A stretch of 64,000 nt of DNA from Clostridiales bacterium (GCA_022775085.1 JALFJQ010000064.1:42146-106145), one strand, 5' to 3'. Positions 42,170 to 51,148 are shown, numbered from the stretch's first letter. The notes: a model not told the origin generated them from the letters alone. Numbers and translations are program-made.

Positions 42170-43803
42170 TGGGCGAAAATATCACGAGACTGTACCGGGA
42201 AAAGGTGAAAAAAGAGTGGAAAATTGCCTTCCTTTCCGCGGTTATTTTAGGCTTTTTGGTCCACACCTACAAATTCACCAATTATTTTCCCAATCATGAC
42301 GGCCTGTTCAATTTCTGGAGCACCCAAAACATGGTGGCCTCCGGACGGTGGTTTCTGGCACCAGCCTGCGCGCTGAGCTCCTGCTTTGATGTGCCATGGA
42401 TCATAGGTGTCCTTTCGGTTTTTCTCATGGCGCTGACAGCGGTTTTCCTCACGGAAATCTTTGAAATGAAGAATCCCTGTCTCATCGTGTTGAGCAGCGC
42501 CCTGCTGGTTTCCTTTCCTGCCGTCACGGAAACCATGTTCTTTGAATTTACGGCGGATGGCTATATGCTTGCCATGCTGCTGGGCACGATTGCCGTGTAT
42601 CTCACCAAACTGTCTGGGGGAATCCGTTGGAAAAAGTGCATTGCGGCCGCGGTCTGCATCTGCCTGACCTGTGCCATCTATCAGGCCTATGTATCCTATA
42701 CTTTTGTTTTGGCGGTTTGCTATTTTATGTTTGAATTACTGGAAAACCGTCAGAAAACCGGGGCATACTGGAAGTGGATCGCCTGTCAGGCGGGAGTTTT
42801 CACTGCTGGATTGGCCCTGTATTTTAGCATCTGGCAGCTGATTATGAAGCTGTCCGGCATTGCGCCCGCCAGCTACGAAGGAATCAATTCCATGGGAACG
42901 TTCAGCGCCGGTACACTGCTGACTGCGGCGAAACAGTGCGTCACCTCCTTTATCTGGTTCTTTCTGGAACGAAATCCGCTTCGATACGGATTCTCTGCGT
43001 ACAGTGGGATGGGGATTCTGCTTGCTGCTGCCTTTGTGGTTGCTTGCGGGGCGGCATTTCATGCCGGTAAACTATGGAAGCACTCTGTGGAAGCTGTTCT
43101 GTTTCTGCTGTGCGTTCTGTCCCTGCCCTTTGGCTGTTACCTTTGCTACTTCATTTCTCCCGGCGTGGAATACTACACGCGGATGCTTCAGGCAGTGGTT
43201 ATCCTGTATATTCTGCTTGGCGTCCTGTGTGAGCGCTGGGGAAAGGAAATCTGTAAAAACTTGGTGATGCTCCTTTTGATTGGGGTGATTCTGAACAATT
43301 CCGTCACGGCGAATGTTTGCTATGCCTATTTGAACCGATGCCACGAGCAGTCTCTTGCCACGGCGGCGGAGCTTTCCGTCAGAATTCATCTGGAGGATGA
43401 CGGTACGGCGGAGAATGTGGCGTTTGTAGGTTCCGTCGGCGGAAACTGGACGATTGCCGAGGAGGAAACCATGGACCCATCCGGTTTGGGCACTCTGGGA
43501 CCGCTGAAAATGGTGAATTATTCTCTTTTGTCGGACCGGGATCTCATTGTATTGGTTCTTGACCAGTATCTGGATTTTACCTTGGAATACTACCGCACCC
43601 ATGATGTGGAGCCACCAATCTACCAATTCTCGCAAACGGCTCCCATTCCGCGGGACTTTTCTTTTCGCTTCCCCGTCGCCGATCAGAAAACGATGGAGGA
43701 GGTGACTTCCAGCGAGGCCTTTGCGCAGATGGGTCTGTGGCCCGGTAAAAACTCCGTAAAACAGATCGGCAAAACCATTGTGGTGCGTTTTTCTGCGGAG
43801 TGA
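42166..43803 (+). CDS. GtrII-type membrane glucosyltransferase domain protein
   Basis: 545-residue multi-spanning protein with roughly ten hydrophobic helices in its first 400 residues and a soluble C-terminal domain. The loop after the first helix, FPNHDGLFNFWSTQNMVASG, with the HDG and SGRWF elements, matches the GtrII glucosyltransferase-domain family, which uses polyprenyl-phosphate sugars to decorate surface polymers. Acceptor unknown. ATG at 42166 or the adjacent in-frame ATG at 42169. Less GC-biased and Phe/Cys-rich compared with neighbours, as membrane proteins are. Coupled to the BaiN-type gene. Confidence 0.85.
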   Translation: MMGENITRLYREKVKKEWKIAFLSAVILGFLVHTYKFTNYFPNHDGLFNFWSTQNMVASGRWFLAPACALSSCFDVPWIIGVLSVFLMALTAVFLTEIFEMKNPCLIVLSSALLVSFPAVTETMFFEFTADGYMLAMLLGTIAVYLTKLSGGIRWKKCIAAAVCICLTCAIYQAYVSYTFVLAVCYFMFELLENRQKTGAYWKWIACQAGVFTAGLALYFSIWQLIMKLSGIAPASYEGINSMGTFSAGTLLTAAKQCVTSFIWFFLERNPLRYGFSAYSGMGILLAAAFVVACGAAFHAGKLWKHSVEAVLFLLCVLSLPFGCYLCYFISPGVEYYTRMLQAVVILYILLGVLCERWGKEICKNLVMLLLIGVILNNSVTANVCYAYLNRCHEQSLATAAELSVRIHLEDDGTAENVAFVGSVGGNWTIAEEETMDPSGLGTLGPLKMVNYSLLSDRDLIVLVLDQYLDFTLEYYRTHDVEPPIYQFSQTAPIPRDFSFRFPVADQKTMEEVTSSEAFAQMGLWPGKNSVKQIGKTIVVRFSAE

Positions 43804-43825
43804 GGCGGTCAAAGGAAATCAACCA

Positions 43826-43854
43826 TTGACAAATGACGGTTTCTATACTAAAAT
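43826..43854 (+). promoter_or_regulatory. Promoter of acpP
   Basis: TTGACA, 17-base spacer, TAAAAT, 46 bases before the acpP ATG. Confidence 0.75.
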
Positions 43855-43900
43855 ACCACTCGAATAGTGCTTTACAGACATTGCTAAGGGGGACTTATCT

Positions 43901-44122
43901 ATGTTCGAGAAACTCAAGAGCTACGCGGCCCGGCAGCTGGAGCTTGATGCCGACGAGATTACTCCGGACTCTACCTTTGAGAGCCTTGGCATCGATTCTC
44001 TGGATGTGGTTGAGATGATCATGGATCTGGAATCGGAGCTGGGTGTGGAGCTGGAGCTGGAGGATCAGAAGATCACGACTTTCCAGGAACTGGCCGACTT
44101 TATTGAATCCAAGCTGAACTGA
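43901..44122 (+). CDS. acpP: Acyl carrier protein
   Basis: 73-residue acidic carrier for fatty acid (or related acyl) synthesis. The phosphopantetheine serine lies in LGIDSLDVVEMIMDLE (about Ser35). The sequence is complete: N-terminal helix MFEKLKSYAARQLELDAD and C-terminal ADFIESKLN. It is not next to fab genes: it stands alone with its own promoter before the SRP RNA, so it may be a second or specialised ACP, though the sequence looks like a housekeeping one. Confidence 0.94.
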   Translation: MFEKLKSYAARQLELDADEITPDSTFESLGIDSLDVVEMIMDLESELGVELELEDQKITTFQELADFIESKLN

Positions 44123-44153
44123 ATCAAGTTTACCATGTTAAAGCTGACCGGCT

Positions 44154-44159
44154 TATAAC
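44154..44159 (+). promoter_or_regulatory. -10 element of the SRP RNA promoter
   Basis: TATAAC just before the conserved start of the RNA. The -35 is unclear (TTTACC at 44130-44135 is 18 bases upstream). Confidence 0.4.
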
Positions 44160-44396
44160 AAGGTCGCACTAGTCGGGGAGATAGCGGTGCCCTCTGCCTG
44201 CAATCCGCTATAGCAGGGATGAATTCCCACACCCGGGCGCGTTTGAATATTGTCTGTCCTGCGTAAGCGGTGTTGAGAAACCGGTCTTGCGCAACGGAAT
44301 CCCGTGAACCATGTCAGGTGGGGAACCAAGCAGCATTAAGCGGATCTTTCCGTGTGCCGCTAAGGTTGCCGTTTTTGAGCTGGCTGCGCAGAGCAC
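44160..44396 (+). ncRNA. ffs: Signal recognition particle RNA, large Gram-positive type
   Basis: Scaffold RNA of the signal recognition particle, which with Ffh targets membrane proteins. Recognised by the Alu-domain words CTAGTCGGGGAGATAGCGGTG and CAATCCGCTATAGCAGGG at the 5' end, TGTCCTGCG, and the S-domain region around GTGAACCATGTCAGGT...AAGCAGCATTAAG, then GTGTGCCGCTAAGGTTGCCG near the 3' end. The ends (CGCA...CTAG and CTGG...TGCG) pair. Position just before dnaX matches Bacillus. The apical stem around GGAA at 44313-44334 has CC/GG swapped for GG/CC relative to the textbook sequence. End points are approximate by 10 bases. Confidence 0.9.
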
Positions 44397-44474
44397 GGAT
44401 ATTCGGCGCGTTCAAATGTGGGTGTGCGATCTTGTTATGAGCCGGTCTGTTTTGTTTTGGAAAGGAGTGATTTT

Positions 44475-46097
44475 GTGTCGGCTTATCAGGCTCTATACCG
44501 CAAATACCGTCCTCAGACCTTTGACGATGTGTCGGGTCAGCTGGCGGTCACACAGACCCTGAAAACCCAGCTGATCAGCGGACGTATGAGTCACGCCTAT
44601 CTGTTCACCGGCTCCCGGGGCACCGGTAAAACCAGCTGTGCGAAGATTCTGGCCAAGGCAGTCAACTGCCTGCACCCGGACAACGGCAACCCCTGCAACT
44701 GCTGCGAGGCCTGCCGTGCCATTGACTCCGGCTCCTGCATGGATGTATTGGAAATCGATGCCGCCTCCAACAATGGCGTTGACAATGTCCGTGATTTGCG
44801 GGATGATGCAATTTATACCCCATCTCAGGTGAAAATGCGTGTGTATATTATTGACGAGGTGCACATGCTGTCCATTTCCGCCTTCAATGCCTTGCTGAAA
44901 ATCATTGAGGAGCCGCCGGAGCATCTATTGTTCATTTTGGCAACTACGGAGCTGCACAAGGTGCCTGCGACGATCCTGTCCCGGTGTCAGCGGTTCGCCT
45001 TCCGCCGCATCAGTCAGGAGGACATCGCAGCAAGGCTTCAATATGTAGCCTATCAGGAGAATATTGATCTGGACGATGGTGCGGCACGGGTACTGGCGCG
45101 GTTGGCAGACGGTGGTATGCGTGACGGCCTGAGCCTGCTGGATCAGTGCGCTTCGGCAACCACCGGGGAACTGACCGCAGAACGTGTCTATGCCTGCTTG
45201 GGCATTGCGGGCGAGCAGAAATGCGGTGAACTGATGGGCTATATCGCAGCCCATGATACGAAAAGCGCGCTGACCTTATTCAACCGTTTGTATACGGAAG
45301 GGAAGGACTTGGGCGCCCTTCTGGACGAGATGGCATGCCTGACACGGGATCTGCTGGTGCTGAAAACTGCCGGAAATACCGGGATTACTATGCTGTCCGG
45401 TGTGGCGTCGGATCAGGAGGCACTGGCACTGACCAAAGCCCTCGGCAGCGGGGAACTGGTTCGCATTATGGAGCGCATCCAGACCACGCTGGCATCCTTT
45501 ACCCGCAGCGCCAGCCGCCGGATGGACGCGGAGCTGTGTATTGTGGAGTTGTGCCAGCCGGAGCTGAGTCTGGATATTCAGTCGGTGAATGCCCGGCTGA
45601 CCCGGTTGGAGGAACAGCTGAGAAGCGGCGCATTTGTTCCGGCGAAACAGATCCATCCGGCGCCAGTCGAGGAAACGGAGGAAGAAAGACCTCCATTCCC
45701 GGATGACGCGGACATCCCTCCGGAGCCGGGTGAGGATTCAGCCGCACCGCAGCAGGACGATGCACCTGCGGGCTTCTGGCTGGAGCTGTGCGGCGCTGTG
45801 CGCAAGGAATTGAAGCCGCCGGTCAGCGGCTTTTTTGCGGGGACCCCCGGCGCGCCTGTGCAGGGTGCACTGGCGGGAGATCGTCTGGAATTGCGATGCA
45901 CCAACGATTTTACGGCTAAAACACTGGATAAGCCGGAGATTTTGGAGGTCGTCGGCAGAAAGGCCGGCGCCATGCTGGGAAGGCCGGTGACTGCGTGTGT
46001 GGTGGATTTGTCCGCCAAACCCCAGGGCAATCCCCGCCTGGACAGGCTCATGCAGTTTGGACGGGAGCATTCGGATATTATCAAAATTAAAGAATAA
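44475..46097 (+). CDS. dnaX: DNA polymerase III gamma/tau subunit
   Basis: Clamp-loader ATPase. 540 residues. Start is GTG at 44475 with AAAGGAGTG before it, giving VSAYQALYRKYRPQTFDDV, the family start. Walker A in FTGSRGTGKTSCAK; zinc module CLHPDNGNPCNCCEAC; Walker B IIDEVHMLS; sensor motif ILSRCQRFAFR. After the ATPase and lid domains (to about 360) comes a Pro/Glu-rich linker and a C-terminal domain (about 455-540), so the long tau form. No slippery frameshift sequence was noticed. Followed by ybaB and recR in the common operon. Confidence 0.96.
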   Translation: MSAYQALYRKYRPQTFDDVSGQLAVTQTLKTQLISGRMSHAYLFTGSRGTGKTSCAKILAKAVNCLHPDNGNPCNCCEACRAIDSGSCMDVLEIDAASNNGVDNVRDLRDDAIYTPSQVKMRVYIIDEVHMLSISAFNALLKIIEEPPEHLLFILATTELHKVPATILSRCQRFAFRRISQEDIAARLQYVAYQENIDLDDGAARVLARLADGGMRDGLSLLDQCASATTGELTAERVYACLGIAGEQKCGELMGYIAAHDTKSALTLFNRLYTEGKDLGALLDEMACLTRDLLVLKTAGNTGITMLSGVASDQEALALTKALGSGELVRIMERIQTTLASFTRSASRRMDAELCIVELCQPELSLDIQSVNARLTRLEEQLRSGAFVPAKQIHPAPVEETEEERPPFPDDADIPPEPGEDSAAPQQDDAPAGFWLELCGAVRKELKPPVSGFFAGTPGAPVQGALAGDRLELRCTNDFTAKTLDKPEILEVVGRKAGAMLGRPVTACVVDLSAKPQGNPRLDRLMQFGREHSDIIKIKE

Positions 46098-46119
46098 ATT
46101 TCAGATAGGAGCGTTAATT

Positions 46120-46467
46120 ATGGCAAAAGGTGGATTCCGGGGTATGCCCGGTGGCGGAATGAATCAGGCCGCGATGATGAAGCAGGCTCAGAAGATGCAG
46201 CAGGAAATGCTGCGGATGCAGGCAGAGCAGGAGGCCAAGACCTTTACTGCTAAGGCCGGCGGCGGCATGGTGTCCGCCACCGTCAACGGTAAGCATGAAC
46301 TGGTGGGCTTGGAGATCAACCCCGAAGCGGTTGACCCTGATGATGTGGAAATGCTGCAGGACATGGTCATTGCCGCAGTAAATGAGGCCATGCGTGCCGC
46401 CGATAACGAAGCTGCCAACAATATGTCCCGTCTGACTGGCGGCCTGAACCTGGGCGGCCTGTTCTAA
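46120..46467 (+). CDS. YbaB/EbfC family nucleoid-associated protein
   Basis: 115-residue DNA-binding protein that shapes the nucleoid. N-terminal Gly/Met-rich segment (FRGMPGGGMNQAAMMKQ), coiled helix (QAQKMQQEMLRMQAEQ), and the core strands AKAGGGMVSATVNGKHELVG, LEINPEAVDPDDVEMLQDM. Lies between dnaX and recR as in most bacteria. TAGGAG before the ATG. Confidence 0.95.
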   Translation: MAKGGFRGMPGGGMNQAAMMKQAQKMQQEMLRMQAEQEAKTFTAKAGGGMVSATVNGKHELVGLEINPEAVDPDDVEMLQDMVIAAVNEAMRAADNEAANNMSRLTGGLNLGGLF

Positions 46468-46476
46468 GGAGGCTGT

Positions 46477-47076
46477 ATGCAGTTTTTCCCTGCGGCGCTG
46501 CAAAACCTGGCGGATCAGTTTGCGCGGCTTCCCGGAGTGGGCAGCAAGACGGCCCAGCGGCTGGCTTTTCATGTGCTGAGTCTGCCTATGGAGGACGCGG
46601 AGGAATTTGCCGATGCCATTCTGGAAGCCAAAAGGCAGGTGCACACCTGCCCCTGCTGCCAGAATTTGACCGACCGGGAGCTGTGCCCCATCTGTGATGA
46701 CGATACCCGGGACAAGTCCGTGATCTGCGTGGTTGCTGACCCCAAGGACGTGATCGCCATGGAGCGTTCCCGAGAATTCCGTGGTGTTTACCATGTACTT
46801 CACGGTGTGATCTCCCCGCTGAACCATGTTACCCAGGACGACATCCGCATCAAGGAACTGCTCCAACGGGTGGCGTCCGGTGAGGTCAAGGAGGTCATTA
46901 TGGCAACCAACCCCGACACGGAGGGCGAAGCCACAGCCATGTACATTTCCCGGCTTCTGCGGCCCATGGAGGTCAAGGTGACCCGGCTTGCCTACGGCGT
47001 CCCGGTGGGCAGCCAGCTGGAATACGCCGACGAAGTGACCCTATCACGTGCTTTAGAGGGCCGTCAGGAGATGTAG
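46477..47076 (+). CDS. recR: Recombination mediator RecR
   Basis: Acts with RecO/RecF to load RecA on gapped DNA. 199 residues: helix-hairpin-helix at the N-terminus (FARLPGVGSKTAQRLAFHVL), zinc finger HTCPCCQNLTDRELCPICDD, TOPRIM domain (SVICVVADPKDVIAME ... MATNPDTEGEATAMYI) and C-terminal VTRLAYGVPVGSQLEYADE. Complete and typical. AAGGAGG before the ATG. Confidence 0.97.
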   Translation: MQFFPAALQNLADQFARLPGVGSKTAQRLAFHVLSLPMEDAEEFADAILEAKRQVHTCPCCQNLTDRELCPICDDDTRDKSVICVVADPKDVIAMERSREFRGVYHVLHGVISPLNHVTQDDIRIKELLQRVASGEVKEVIMATNPDTEGEATAMYISRLLRPMEVKVTRLAYGVPVGSQLEYADEVTLSRALEGRQEM

Positions 47077-47089
47077 CCAGTATCAAAAA

Positions 47090-47110
47090 AACCGCTCCCG
47101 AGGGAGCGGC
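47090..47110 (-). terminator. Hairpin with minus-strand T tract
   Basis: Arms CCGCTCCC and GGGAGCGG; the T tract lies on the minus strand only (seven A on plus). It would end a leftward transcript entering from the AT-rich islet, although no leftward gene is seen there. In the rightward sense it is only a stem. Confidence 0.55.
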
Positions 47111-47231
47111 GTCCAAAAGACAGTTGACGGCTACAGTAGTTTGCGCTGCTGTAGCTGTTCTTGCATTCTTCTCCGCATATGATAATGCGGAACCAAGCAA
47201 ACTCACATATTAGAATTGGGAGGTGCGTTTA

Positions 47232-47849
47232 TTGGAAGCCATTATCAATTATATTCAGGAAAAGTATCATCCGCTCTCGCTTATCCTTTATGGTTCATAT
47301 GCGGATGGAACAAATAATCTGAATAGTGATTTTGATGCTTTGGTCATTTCATTTGACCATGAACAATTCCACGATACATCCTTTGTGGACGGCATTCAAT
47401 TAGACGTATTTGTGTATCCTTCCACGTATTTCGAAAAGGATTATGCGTGTGAGGACTTTGTTCAAATTTTTGACGGAAACATCATTGCAGACAGCAATGG
47501 GATAGGAAAAACGCTGCAAGCGAATGTTCAAGCATATGTACGAAACCGTCCAATCAAAACAAAAAACGAGATTCAGTCGAATATTGTATGGTGTGTTAAG
47601 ATGTTTGAGCGAGCAAAACGATGTGATTGTGAAGGAATGTTCCGCTGGCATTGGGTACTGATTGATAGTTTGGAGATTTTTTGCGATATCATGCAGCATC
47701 CCTATCTTGGCCCCAAAAAGGCATTAAAATGGATGGAGGAAACACATCCTGAAGCTTTTAATTGCTATAAAAGGGCACTTCAAAATTTTAGTATGGACTC
47801 TTTAGAAGAATGGATTGGATATCTCAAAAATACGAATGGAACACATTGA
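47232..47849 (+). CDS. Nucleotidyltransferase-domain protein
   Basis: 205-residue protein with the polymerase-beta-type nucleotidyltransferase signature: LILYGSYADGT followed by NSDFDALVISF (GS...DxD), and a third acidic position in GIQLDVFVYP. The C-terminal helical half may be a HEPN-like or substrate domain (EIQSNIVWCVKMFERAKRCD). Similar small proteins transfer nucleotides to antibiotics or act in toxin-antitoxin pairs, but the function is not determined. Clearly AT-rich (32% and 40% GC in two 60-base lines counted) against GC-rich neighbours, so probably acquired. TTG at 47232 fits the GGGAGGTG site; GTG 47223 lies inside it. Upstream are two hairpins (CTACAG/CTGTAG; CCGCAT/ATGCGG). Confidence 0.82.
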   Translation: MEAIINYIQEKYHPLSLILYGSYADGTNNLNSDFDALVISFDHEQFHDTSFVDGIQLDVFVYPSTYFEKDYACEDFVQIFDGNIIADSNGIGKTLQANVQAYVRNRPIKTKNEIQSNIVWCVKMFERAKRCDCEGMFRWHWVLIDSLEIFCDIMQHPYLGPKKALKWMEETHPEAFNCYKRALQNFSMDSLEEWIGYLKNTNGTH

Positions 47850-47924
47850 TAATTTCCAGTTCATAGGCTCAGCGAAAGACACACTTCTTTACGGGATGAC
47901 CTGTATGTGCGCCCTTTGAGACTG

Positions 47925-47954
47925 AACGCCCCGGACATCCATGTCCGGGGCGTT
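47925..47954. terminator. Bidirectional terminator
   Basis: Perfect 14-base arms AACGCCCCGGACAT and ATGTCCGGGGCGTT, between the nucleotidyltransferase gene and the convergent transporter gene. Confidence 0.85.
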
Positions 47955-47973
47955 TTGCGCGAAAGAGCGATTT

Positions 47974-48873
47974 TTATGCCTTTTTTCGGAAAAGACTTGC
48001 AGGAAGCTGAGACAGAATCACGGCGGCAAATACCAGCACACAGCCGGTTGTCTCCCACAGGGTCATGGTTTCCCCCAGCAGCCACCAGCCGCCCAGTACG
48101 GCGAACACCGACTCCAGACTCATAATCAGGGAGGCCGTGGTGGGTTCCAGAGACTTCTGACCGTTGACCTGCATGGTGTAGGCCACGCCCATGGACAGGA
48201 TGCCCGCGAAGCACAAGGGCTTCCAGCAGGCGAGGACGTCTCCCCAGCTGACGGTTTCCGTCAGGAGCATAAAGGGAATGGACAGCACTGTGACCACCAG
48301 CGCCTGTACGCAGTTCAGCCGCAGACCGTCTAAGTTTCCGGCGAGCCGGTCAATGCAGGTGATCTGCACGGCGAAAGCCAGAGCGCAGCCGCAGAGCAGC
48401 AGGTCGCCTTTGTTGACTTGGGTCACGCCCATGCAGCTGAGCAGATACAGGCCGACCACCGCCATTCCTACGCTGAATACGATGGTGAATGGGGGCTTCT
48501 GTCCCAGGAACATTCCCAGCACCGGCACCCACACAATGTACATGGCGGTCAGAAAGCCCGCCTTTCCGGCATCGGTGTATACAAGCCCCACCTGCTGTAA
48601 GCTTGCCGCCACAAACAGGGCGCAGCCGCAGATGATGCCCACCTTCCAAAGAGTGGGATTTTTCCATTTTTCGGCGGATTCCCGGACGCTGCATGACCGA
48701 AGCTCCATCAGGAAGGAGCAGGGAATCAGGAACAGCACCGCCAAAGCGCAGCGGACAGCCTGAAAGGTAAAGGGGCCGATCCTGTCCATGCCCACGCTCT
48801 GCGCGATGAAGGCGAAGCCCCAGATGGTCGTTGCCAGCAGCAGATACAGGCTGCCTTTGATTTGCTTCTTCAT
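47974..48873 (-). CDS. EamA/DMT family transporter
   Basis: 299-residue membrane protein with ten hydrophobic helices arranged as two EamA repeats (LLLATTIWGFAFIAQSVGMD and LLLCGCALAFAVQITCIDRL begin the halves). Drug/metabolite transporter superfamily; exports or imports small metabolites, substrate unknown. The motif TASLIMSLESVFAVLGGWWLLGE near the C-terminus is characteristic. The ATG at 48873 has only a weak ribosome binding site; the end KKQIKGS at the N-terminus is typical. Confidence 0.92.
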   Translation of the reverse strand: MKKQIKGSLYLLLATTIWGFAFIAQSVGMDRIGPFTFQAVRCALAVLFLIPCSFLMELRSCSVRESAEKWKNPTLWKVGIICGCALFVAASLQQVGLVYTDAGKAGFLTAMYIVWVPVLGMFLGQKPPFTIVFSVGMAVVGLYLLSCMGVTQVNKGDLLLCGCALAFAVQITCIDRLAGNLDGLRLNCVQALVVTVLSIPFMLLTETVSWGDVLACWKPLCFAGILSMGVAYTMQVNGQKSLEPTTASLIMSLESVFAVLGGWWLLGETMTLWETTGCVLVFAAVILSQLPASLFRKKA

Positions 48874-48927
48874 AATTTCATCACCGCCGCATACTCTAGC
48901 ATAAATTGGTGAAAAATGCAAGCGGCG

Positions 48928-48955
48928 TTGCTTTTTTTTGCAGATGTGGTATAAT
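48928..48955 (+). promoter_or_regulatory. Promoter of pepF
   Basis: TTGCTT, 16-base spacer, TATAAT, 29 bases before the pepF ATG. Confidence 0.65.
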
Positions 48956-48984
48956 ACGGCAAAGATTATTATGGAGGGACAGCT

Positions 48985-50799
48985 ATGGAAAAATTGAAAG
49001 CAATTCCTGCCCGTGAGGAAATCCCCATGGGGGATAAGTGGGCGCTGGAAGATCTGTATCCGACAGATGCCGACTGGGAAAAAGAACTGGAGACACTTGC
49101 GCGGGATCGGGAGTATCTTGTATCCTTTGCGGGGAAGCTGGGCAGCAGCGCAAAGGCGCTGTACGACTATCTGGACGCATCGGAAAAGCTGAATGTCAAG
49201 GCAGACCGTCTGGGCAATTACTGTATGCGCCGGGCTGACGAGGACACCCGGAACGCTGCCGCGCAGGCCATGCAGGGACGGTTTATGAGCGCCATGGTGG
49301 AATTGAGTGCTGCCTGCAGCTTTGATACCCCGGAACTGATGGCGGTTTCCGAGGAAACCCTGAACGGCTTCTATGCTGAATGCCCCGAGCTGGAACGCTA
49401 CCGCCGCTATCTGACCGACCTGCGCCGCAGAAAGCCCCATACCCTGTCCGCCGCCGAGGAAAAGCTTCTGGCAGCCGCCGGAGAGATGGCCCAGACCCCG
49501 GATACGGTCTACGGAGCGCTGGCAGATGCCGACCTGACTTTCCGGGATGCCGTGGACGCGCAGGGGAGTGCCCACCCGCTGACCCAGGGCACCTTTGTCC
49601 AGATGGAGGAAAGTTCTGACCGTATTCTGCGGAAAAGCGCCTACGAAAATCTCTATGACGGCTTTGCCGCTTTTAAAAATACCGCGGCGGCCATCCTGAA
49701 CGGCCAGAATAAGCAGCTGAAATTCTATGCCGATGCCAGAAAATATGGTTCCGCTCTGGAAGCCTCTCTGGACAGCACCAACGTGCCGGTGTCCGTCTAC
49801 GATAACCTGATCGAAGCGGTCCACGCGAAGCTTCCCAGTATGCACCGCTATGTCCGTCTGCGCAAGAAGCTGCTGGGTGTAGACGAGCTGCACTTCTATG
49901 ACATTTATACCCCACTGCTGCACGGTGTGGATAAGCACATCCCCTATGAGCAGGCGAAGCAGACGGTTTACGATGCCCTTGCCCCGCTGGGGGAGGACTA
50001 CCGGGCAATTCTCAAGGAGGGGCTTAATAACCGCTGGATCGACGTCTACCAGAATCAGGGAAAACGCAGCGGCGCCTATTCCGCAGGGGCTAAGGTACAC
50101 CCCTATGTGCTGCTGAACTACACCGGTACGCTGGACAGCCAGTTCACCCTTGCCCATGAGATGGGCCACGCCCTGCATTCCTACCTGTCCAACAAGCACC
50201 AGAACCCCATCGATGCGGATTACGTGATTTTTGTGGCAGAGGTTGCCTCCACCTGCAATGAGGCCCTGCTCATGGAGCACCTTCTGAAAAACACCACGGA
50301 TAAGAAAGAGCGGGCCTACCTCATCAATCACTTCCTGGACCAGTTCAAGGGCACCATCTACCGCCAGACTATGTTTGCTGAGTTCGAGCGGAACATCGGT
50401 GCCATGACCGCCGAAGGACAGACCCTCACCGCCGATGTGCTATCTCAGGAGTACAGACGTCTGAACGAAGAATATTATGGCCCGGATATGGTGGTGGATG
50501 ACCGCATCGCCATGGAATGGGCAAGAATTCCCCATTTCTACTACAATTACTATGTATTCCAGTACGCCACCGGCTACGCCGCTGCCATTGCTCTGTCGAG
50601 AAGAATTCTGAATGAAGGGGAACCGGCTGTTCGGGATTATCTGAATTTCCTGTCCGGCGGATGCTCCAGAAGCCCCATTGATCTGCTGAAGGGAGCAGGC
50701 GTGGATATGACCGGCCCGGAGCCTGTGACCCAGGCGCTGGAGCTGTTCGACCAGCTGCTGGACGAGATGGAAGCGCTGACGGAGGGACGGGATGGCTGA
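48985..50799 (+). CDS. pepF: Oligoendopeptidase F
   Basis: Cytosolic M3B zinc metallopeptidase that cuts oligopeptides of about 7-17 residues. 604 residues: N-terminal helical domain (IPMGDKWALEDLYPTDADW is the family start) and C-terminal catalytic domain with the zinc site FTLAHEMGHALHSYL (HExxH at about 390-395) and downstream Glu in VAEVASTCNEALL. Start ATG with GGAGGGA upstream. Its end overlaps the next small gene by eight bases. Confidence 0.96.
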   Translation: MEKLKAIPAREEIPMGDKWALEDLYPTDADWEKELETLARDREYLVSFAGKLGSSAKALYDYLDASEKLNVKADRLGNYCMRRADEDTRNAAAQAMQGRFMSAMVELSAACSFDTPELMAVSEETLNGFYAECPELERYRRYLTDLRRRKPHTLSAAEEKLLAAAGEMAQTPDTVYGALADADLTFRDAVDAQGSAHPLTQGTFVQMEESSDRILRKSAYENLYDGFAAFKNTAAAILNGQNKQLKFYADARKYGSALEASLDSTNVPVSVYDNLIEAVHAKLPSMHRYVRLRKKLLGVDELHFYDIYTPLLHGVDKHIPYEQAKQTVYDALAPLGEDYRAILKEGLNNRWIDVYQNQGKRSGAYSAGAKVHPYVLLNYTGTLDSQFTLAHEMGHALHSYLSNKHQNPIDADYVIFVAEVASTCNEALLMEHLLKNTTDKKERAYLINHFLDQFKGTIYRQTMFAEFERNIGAMTAEGQTLTADVLSQEYRRLNEEYYGPDMVVDDRIAMEWARIPHFYYNYYVFQYATGYAAAIALSRRILNEGEPAVRDYLNFLSGGCSRSPIDLLKGAGVDMTGPEPVTQALELFDQLLDEMEALTEGRDG

Positions 50800-51058
50800 G
50801 ATTTTCCTGCCCACTCTGCACACCTTCGCCATGAACAATATCTTCACCGGCTCCTGCGGCCTGTTCCGCTTCCGGGCGGTGCCAAATGTGGTGATGGCCA
50901 CTCCCAAAGAAGTGGATTTTGCGCAGAGCAGCATTCATGTGGAATACTGGCACGGCTTGTACTGCTACGAAAAAAGTCAGATGGAGGGGGAAGAGACATT
51001 CCCCATGTCAGAGGAGGGCAGACAGCAGATGCTTTCCTGGCTGGAGAGTAAGATATAG
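50792..51058 (+). CDS. Hypothetical protein, 88 residues
   Basis: Not recognised. Compact, with conserved-looking aromatic residues (MNNIFTGSCGLFRFRAVP, SSIHVEYWHGLYCYEKSQME) and a C-terminal helix (EEGRQQMLSWLESKI). No signal peptide or membrane helix. It overlaps the pepF end by eight bases and is probably coupled to it, with GGAGGGACGG upstream of the ATG. Confidence 0.72.
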   Translation: MAEIFLPTLHTFAMNNIFTGSCGLFRFRAVPNVVMATPKEVDFAQSSIHVEYWHGLYCYEKSQMEGEETFPMSEEGRQQMLSWLESKI

Positions 51059-51118
51059 TGATATTCACTATAAGCAGAAAATGATTTTTAAAAAATTTGT
51101 GCAAAAAACAAAAAATGC

Positions 51119-51148
51119 TTGCAATTATGGTCAACTTCTGTGTATAAT
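51119..51148 (+). promoter_or_regulatory. Promoter of the PaaK-like gene
   Basis: TTGCAA, 18-base spacer, TATAAT, 17 bases before the TTG start. Confidence 0.7.

Noticed and set aside
47080..47213. Small rightward frame reading TATVVCAAVAVLAFFSAYDN before the nucleotidyltransferase gene
   Set aside because: It has no ATG and no ribosome binding site near the only TTG; it overlaps two hairpins. It may be a remnant but cannot be supported.
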